DNA of 64,000 bases from Marinomonas profundi (GTDB taxonomy: Bacteria > Pseudomonadota > Gammaproteobacteria > Pseudomonadales > Marinomonadaceae): assembly GCF_020694005.1 (NCBI RefSeq), contig NZ_CP073013.1:1746578-1810577 (forward strand), given 5' to 3'. Positions 59,956 through 64,000 of this stretch are shown piece by piece (the stretch's first letter is position 1; each line of letters opens with the position of its first letter). Both the position numbers and the translations under genes were made by a program. The notes below the pieces were generated by a model. It saw only the letters and a list, made by a program, of their open reading frames with translations. It was not told where the DNA came from and did no database searches.

Positions 59956-61005
59956 ATGCTAATGAAAAATAAAGTTGCACAAGCGGTTATTATTGCAAGC
60001 CTTTCTTCTCAAGGGTTTGCGCTGGATTTGGGTGAGTTTAATGGCACTCAATTTAAAATCGGCGGCTACCTTAAAGCAGAAGGTGTGTTTAACAACCCAG
60101 ACACAAGCAACAGCACTTTTGAAGGAAGTGCGAGCCAGTCGCGTTTAAACGTCACCACCAGCCGTAAAGAAGGCGACCATAATCTAACAGGTTTTGTTGA
60201 AGGTGATTTTAGAGGGGACAAAGATGTATTTCGTTTGCGCCATGCCACGATTACGGTCGATAACCTAACGGTTGGTCAAACATGGACAGGGCAGTTTTTT
60301 GCCAATGCGCCGTTTGATACCGAAATGATTAACTTTTATGGAACAGGCATTGGTACCGTTTCGGGTAACGGCGCGGTTGTTAGACCGGGATTGGTTGCTC
60401 ACTATGCCAAAGACGGTGTGCGTTTAACCCTACAAGACCCCATTTACAATGAAGCCCATCACCCAGATATGGTGGCAGGTTATACTCACCGCACCGCTGA
60501 CGGTCACGCATTCAACGTGGCGGTTACGGGTCGTGATGTTGACTTGGGCAATGGTGATTCTGAGTTTGGAGCGGCCTTGTCTTTGGCGGCGAAACTTAAA
60601 TTTGGCGATACCAGTGTATCGCTGAGCGGTTTCTCTGGTAAAGGCGCCGCAGTATACGCAGGTTGGGGCTATAATGGCTCTGCTGGGGCAGCTACGTCTG
60701 AAGTCGATGCTCAAGGGGATTTGATTACTCTGACGGGCTTCTCTGCAGGGGTGGGTCACAAGTTAAGTGACAAGCTGCGTATGAACTTACGTTATGGTCA
60801 AGTGACGTCAGATGAAGTTTCATCAGCAGTCGCTGACGATACACTTAAACTGACAACAGCGAATATTATTTATACCTACCTTCCTGGACTTGATATTGGT
60901 GTAGAGCTACGCGATCAAAATATCGCTAACCGCCCAGCCTCTTCAGACACGACTACCCGCCCAGCGGGACAACAAGTGGAAGTAATGGCGATGTATTCGT
61001 TTTAA
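59956..61005 (+). CDS. Outer-membrane porin (DcaP-like)
   Basis: A 349-residue beta-barrel protein. The signal peptide (residues 1-24, ending SSQGFA) is followed by alternating hydrophobic strands: FKIGGYLKAEGVF, LTGFVEGDFRGDKDVFRLRHATI, LTVGQTWTGQFF, and a C-terminal phenylalanine (VEVMAMYSF) used by the Bam machine. The RLRHATI...VGQTWT pattern fits the DcaP-like trimeric porins that take up anionic compounds. AGGTGG lies 7 bases before the ATG. A strong terminator follows. Confidence 0.86.
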   Translation: MLMKNKVAQAVIIASLSSQGFALDLGEFNGTQFKIGGYLKAEGVFNNPDTSNSTFEGSASQSRLNVTTSRKEGDHNLTGFVEGDFRGDKDVFRLRHATITVDNLTVGQTWTGQFFANAPFDTEMINFYGTGIGTVSGNGAVVRPGLVAHYAKDGVRLTLQDPIYNEAHHPDMVAGYTHRTADGHAFNVAVTGRDVDLGNGDSEFGAALSLAAKLKFGDTSVSLSGFSGKGAAVYAGWGYNGSAGAATSEVDAQGDLITLTGFSAGVGHKLSDKLRMNLRYGQVTSDEVSSAVADDTLKLTTANIIYTYLPGLDIGVELRDQNIANRPASSDTTTRPAGQQVEVMAMYSF

Positions 61006-61039
61006 TAAGCCTGATACGCCTTTATAAAGAGTAAGCAAG

Positions 61040-61081
61040 AACAGACTGGGCTTTCCCCTTTTGCCCAGTCTGTTTTTTTTT
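61040..61081. terminator. Strong intrinsic terminator after the porin gene
   Basis: AACAGACTGGGC (61040-61051) pairs with GCCCAGTCTGTT (61063-61074) with an 11-nt loop, followed by a run of T to 61081. The converging AraC gene ends at 61089. Confidence 0.96.
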
Positions 61082-61088
61082 GATTTGA

Positions 61089-62048
61089 TTAATAAGAAAA
61101 ATCACGCAATGTTTTTGAGGGTAATTCCCCTATTTGCTCACGGTATTGCGCCGAGAATCGCCCTAAATTGGTAAAGCCATACTTCAATGCCACCTGAGTC
61201 ACATTCTTAATCCGCTCATTGTTTTTTAATTCCGCATGCACACTTTCTAGTTTCAGACGACGAACATAGGTTGAGGGGGTTAGCCCTGTTTCACGCTCAA
61301 ACAAATTGTAAAGTGATTTACGGCTAATCTGGCATAGACTGGCCAATTCGTCGATCGTGATGTCAGTGGTAATATTGTCTAATACGTAATGACGAATGCG
61401 CGCAATATAGCGATGTAATGAGGCGTTAGACACGGAATCTGAACGGACATTACTGTTGAAGATATTGAGAATGGCGCTATTGAGTAGCTTGCAGTAATAC
61501 ACCAGCGCCCGTTCGTTAAGGGTCGATTTATCTTGCTGCAGCATGTCATTTAGCAGATTAAATAACGGCCCCGCCATGGGAAAACGATGGGCGGCCGAAT
61601 CAAACTGAATCGCTCCAGCGGGTGATAAATAACCAAACTCAAGCAGCGTTTGGTGTAAAAAATCCGTGGGGATTTTCACCATGAGCTTTTTACAGTCTGC
61701 CGAGTCATCGGATTCAAAATGCGTATTAGGCATAATCATCAGCGAATCGCCGGCGGTTAATAGGCGCTCTGTGCCTTGGCCTTGTACAACACTGCGGCCA
61801 GTCAGAATCACCTGTAAAAAATACGCGTTTGACACCTTGGGAGCGTGCACCTGTACTGATGCCCCAACGCCATACTCTAAAATAGTAAGAGGGCCGAACG
61901 CTTTAAACTTCAGCGTTGCGAGCTTTTGTTGCGCTGTACTTTCAATAAAATGATGCTCCCCGAAGCCCTTGTCTAATAAAATACCAGCAAGCGCTTGAGT
62001 AGAGGCGTCTACAAGTTGAAGATCGTAAGTTGAAAAATCAAATCTCAT
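61089..62048 (-). CDS. AraC-family transcriptional regulator
   Basis: A 319-residue regulator with an N-terminal cupin-like AraC-binding domain (residues 1-200) and a C-terminal double HTH: ITIDELASLCQISRKSLYNLFERETGLTPSTYVRRLKLESVHAELK, then VTQVALKYGFTNLGRFSAQYREQIGELPSKTLRD. ATG 62048 (MRFDFSTYDL) is chosen over 62066. It belongs to the group that regulates uptake and catabolism of aromatic or amine compounds; the convergent porin is a possible target. Confidence 0.9.
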   Translation of the reverse strand: MRFDFSTYDLQLVDASTQALAGILLDKGFGEHHFIESTAQQKLATLKFKAFGPLTILEYGVGASVQVHAPKVSNAYFLQVILTGRSVVQGQGTERLLTAGDSLMIMPNTHFESDDSADCKKLMVKIPTDFLHQTLLEFGYLSPAGAIQFDSAAHRFPMAGPLFNLLNDMLQQDKSTLNERALVYYCKLLNSAILNIFNSNVRSDSVSNASLHRYIARIRHYVLDNITTDITIDELASLCQISRKSLYNLFERETGLTPSTYVRRLKLESVHAELKNNERIKNVTQVALKYGFTNLGRFSAQYREQIGELPSKTLRDFSY

Positions 62049-62232
62049 AACAACACACCAATGCATTAATTGTTTTTATAAGCCAGCAAGTTTAGGTAAT
62101 GCCTAAATTGCTATTAACGTGCCTAGTGAGTGTAGTGCGTGAGGCTTTTAATTAGTCATCCATTTTTTAGGTCAACACATCAATTATTGGTATAGTAAAC
62201 AGTCATAAAAGCCGTCCATAAAAAAACGCCAT

Positions 62233-62256
62233 AAAAAAAACGCCCTTGCGGGCGTT
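62233..62256 (-). terminator. Terminator of the dppD-dppF transcript
   Basis: On the minus strand AACGCCC, GCAA loop and GGGCGTT are followed by a run of eight T (plus-strand A run 62233-62240). It lies about 58 bp after the dppF stop. A second small stem (CTCACT/AGTGAG) is between. Confidence 0.93.
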
Positions 62257-62313
62257 CAAAAGCTCACTTTTCAGTGAGTCGGGTATGATCTGTTTGCTAG
62301 GCAGCGCGACGGG

Positions 62314-63378
62314 TTACGCGGCGTCGATGCTGATGGCGTCGATGCGCTTTTCTTCCACCGCGTGACAGGCGATCATGTGGCCTTGTTCTTGCGCTGCCTG
62401 ATCGTCTAATCTCAGCAATGGCGTTTCGCTTTTGCAGCGCTCGTTGGCGTAGCTGCAACGTCCGTGGAAAGCGCAACCAGAAGGCGGATTCAGCGGTGAA
62501 GGCAATTCGCCTTGCAGCTTAATACGCACCCGACGTTTATCGGGCGAAAGCTGCGGCGTACTAGACAGCAAAGCCAAGGTGTAAGGGTGTTTAGGGTTCT
62601 CGAATAGTTGCTCACGCGTGCCTTGTTCCACCACTTTGCCCAAGTACATCACCATCACGTCGTCGGCGATGTGTTCTACCACAGACAAATCGTGCGAGAT
62701 AAACACATAGCTCAAGCCAAACTCTTGCTGCAAATCCATCATCAGGTTCAATACTTGTGCCTGAACCGAGACATCTAGTGCCGATACAGGTTCGTCAGCA
62801 ACAATGACGTTAGGGTCGAGCATCAAGCCGCGAGCGATGGCAATACGCTGGCGCTGACCACCGGAAAACATGTGCGGGTAACGCTCGTAATGTTCGGTTT
62901 TCAAGCCAACTTTCGCCATGATAGCGAGGGCCTTTGCTTTGCGTTCGGCTTTGGAAAGCTTGGTGTTAATCACCAAAGGCTCTTCCAAAATGGCACCGAT
63001 TTTCTTGCGCGGATTCAGCGAGCCATAAGGGTTTTGGAAGATGATTTGGATCTTCTGACGTAGCTTTGCTTGCGCGTCAGAACTTAAGGTGAGTAAGTCT
63101 TCCCCTAGGTGCGACAAGCTACCCTCAGTGGGCGTTTCAATCATGGTGAGCATGCGACCAAGGGTGGATTTACCGCAACCTGATTCACCTACCACCGCAA
63201 GGGTTTTGCCCTTTTCTAGATTGAAGCTAATGCCATCGACGGCTTTCACCACCACGTCCGGTTTAAAGAAACCTTGTCTGACGTGGTAATGCTGCTTTAG
63301 ATTTTCAGCCTTTAAAATTAATTGGCTATCTAATGTATTGTCGGATGTATTGTCGGATGAATTATTAAATTGATTCAT
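62314..63378 (-). CDS. dppF: Dipeptide/oligopeptide ABC transporter ATP-binding protein
   Basis: A 354-residue ABC ATPase of the DppF/OppF type. Walker [14 protein letters not shown] (about 65-77), signature [15 protein letters not shown], Walker [14 protein letters not shown] and the switch histidine in [10 protein letters not shown] are present. The C-terminal oligo_HPY region contains [12 protein letters not shown] and the Cys cluster [15 protein letters not shown], which binds an Fe-S cluster in this family. ATG 63378 overlaps the stop of the gene before it (ATGA), and AGGGAG is 9 bases upstream. Confidence 0.93.
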   Translation of the reverse strand: MNQFNNSSDNTSDNTLDSQLILKAENLKQHYHVRQGFFKPDVVVKAVDGISFNLEKGKTLAVVGESGCGKSTLGRMLTMIETPTEGSLSHLGEDLLTLSSDAQAKLRQKIQIIFQNPYGSLNPRKKIGAILEEPLVINTKLSKAERKAKALAIMAKVGLKTEHYERYPHMFSGGQRQRIAIARGLMLDPNVIVADEPVSALDVSVQAQVLNLMMDLQQEFGLSYVFISHDLSVVEHIADDVMVMYLGKVVEQGTREQLFENPKHPYTLALLSSTPQLSPDKRRVRIKLQGELPSPLNPPSGCAFHGRCSYANERCKSETPLLRLDDQAAQEQGHMIACHAVEEKRIDAISIDAA

Positions 63379-64000
63379 GCGGCGGGTCTCCCTTCGCTGT
63401 CCAATGGCGTATGGCATTTTACTTGGCGGTCAAGATCGCCTTGGTTGGCAGGTTCCACCTTACGACAATGATCGGTCGCATAAGGGCAGCGCGGGCTGAG
63501 CAAACAACCCAAAGGTCGATCATATTGACCCGGAACCACGCCCGGCAAGGCTTCTAGTCGTGCTTTACCGGCGGCGGACTCTGGCAAAGAAGCCAGCAAT
63601 GCCTGCGTATACGGATGTCTTGGTGTACTGAAGACTTCCGCTGCGGGGCCAGATTCGACGATTTGACCGGCGTACATCACAATAACGCGATGGGCGACTT
63701 CGGCGACTAAGGCCAAGTCATGGGTGATCAACACCAAGCCCATTTGTTTTTTGCGCTGCAGTTCGATCAATAGATCAATGATCTGCGCTTGAATGGTCAC
63801 GTCTAGCGCCGTGGTTGGCTCGTCGGCGATCAATAAACGCGGATCACAAGCAATCGACATGGCGATCATCACCCGCTGGCTCATACCGCCTGAGAGCTGA
63901 TGAGGGTAATTGTCCAAACGCGATTCCGGCGCCGGAATGCCCACTTGCTTTAACAGTTCAAGGGCGCGCGCTTTGAGCTCTTTTTTGCTGCCGCCTTGGT
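63375..64000 (-). CDS. dppD: Dipeptide/oligopeptide ABC transporter ATP-binding protein, 5' part missing
   Basis: The C-terminal 208 or so residues of a DppD/OppD-type ATPase; the frame runs off the window edge at 64000. Signature [33 protein letters not shown], switch histidine [16 protein letters not shown] and the oligo_HPY part [14 protein letters not shown] with the Cys group [18 protein letters not shown] are present. It is coupled to dppF by a 4-base overlap. The permease and binding-protein genes should lie beyond the window. Confidence 0.93.
   Translation of the reverse strand, partial: QGGSKKELKARALELLKQVGIPAPESRLDNYPHQLSGGMSQRVMIAMSIACDPRLLIADEPTTALDVTIQAQIIDLLIELQRKKQMGLVLITHDLALVAEVAHRVIVMYAGQIVESGPAAEVFSTPRHPYTQALLASLPESAAGKARLEALPGVVPGQYDRPLGCLLSPRCPYATDHCRKVEPANQGDLDRQVKCHTPLDSEGRPAA

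Overview
The window reads as chromosome of a marine, heterotrophic gammaproteobacterium of the Marinomonas/Oceanospirillales type. This is inferred from the gene set and general protein character (cyo-type quinol oxidase, LpxM, RsmC, DUF2335 pair, GABA and hydroxyproline catabolism, many LysR/GntR/TetR regulators), not from any marker gene. No rRNA or tRNA gene, CRISPR array or intact insertion sequence was seen. Gene density is high, and most loci are a small catabolic operon with a dedicated, usually divergent regulator.

Layout. 1-4.4 kb: LacI-family regulator, ThuA-like protein and two Gfo/Idh/MocA oxidoreductases, with four near-identical GTAAACGTTTAC operators at the two promoter regions. 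4.4-6.9 kb: TetR regulator, 5'-truncated fabF remnant and a LysR regulator. 6.9-10.7 kb: gabT, gabD and a GntR/FCD regulator. 10.8-14.1 kb: a hydroxyproline-type operon (DapA-like lyase/deaminase, proline racemase-family epimerase, D-amino-acid oxidoreductase). 14.2-15.6 kb: AT-rich HEPN-like gene, an orphan gene and a REP pair. 15.6-17.8 kb: lpd and a divergent TetR gene with twin operators. 17.8-21.9 kb: lpxM, hemF, aroE and a FemAB-like/GNAT gene. 21.9-24.7 kb: an accessory patch bracketed by a 54/53-bp direct repeat of the preceding gene's 3' end, holding a PIN toxin/HTH antitoxin pair, an orphan membrane protein and a TSUP permease fragment. 24.8-27.9 kb: GMC oxidoreductase and aldehyde dehydrogenase. 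28.1-31.9 kb: nitric-oxide locus of hmp, divergent norR, truncated hemoglobin and a small membrane protein.

32.0-32.25 kb is a dense cluster of DnaA boxes in front of a MATE transporter gene. 33.7-39.6 kb: second shikimate dehydrogenase, LldR/PdhR-type regulator, large FAD/Fe-S D-lactate dehydrogenase and TSUP permease. 39.6-44.9 kb: LysR/DUF2798, alanine/glycine symporter, PNPOx-like protein and MocR regulator. 45-50.5 kb: cyoABCDE. 50.7-56.4 kb: tannase-family esterase, SDR, and marR-emrA-emrB. 56.5-59.8 kb: GGCT-like protein, rsmC, DUF2335 pair after a 23-bp triplicated repeat, and yehS. 59.9-64 kb: porin, AraC regulator and the two ATPases of a dipeptide ABC transporter; the last gene runs off the window.

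The regulatory wiring is the most informative part. hmp carries a GG-N10-GC sigma-54 promoter with GT-N7-AC NorR sites between it and norR. lpd/tetR, dld/lldR and thuA/lacI each have clear dyad operators. Four observations are not explained by ordinary annotation: the DnaA-box cluster at 32.0-32.25 kb; two hairpins (10.8 and 31.2 kb) sharing a 20-nt loop but with unrelated stems; the direct-repeat-bounded TA patch without an integrase; and an ectopic copy of the hmp 3' tip at 21.97 kb.
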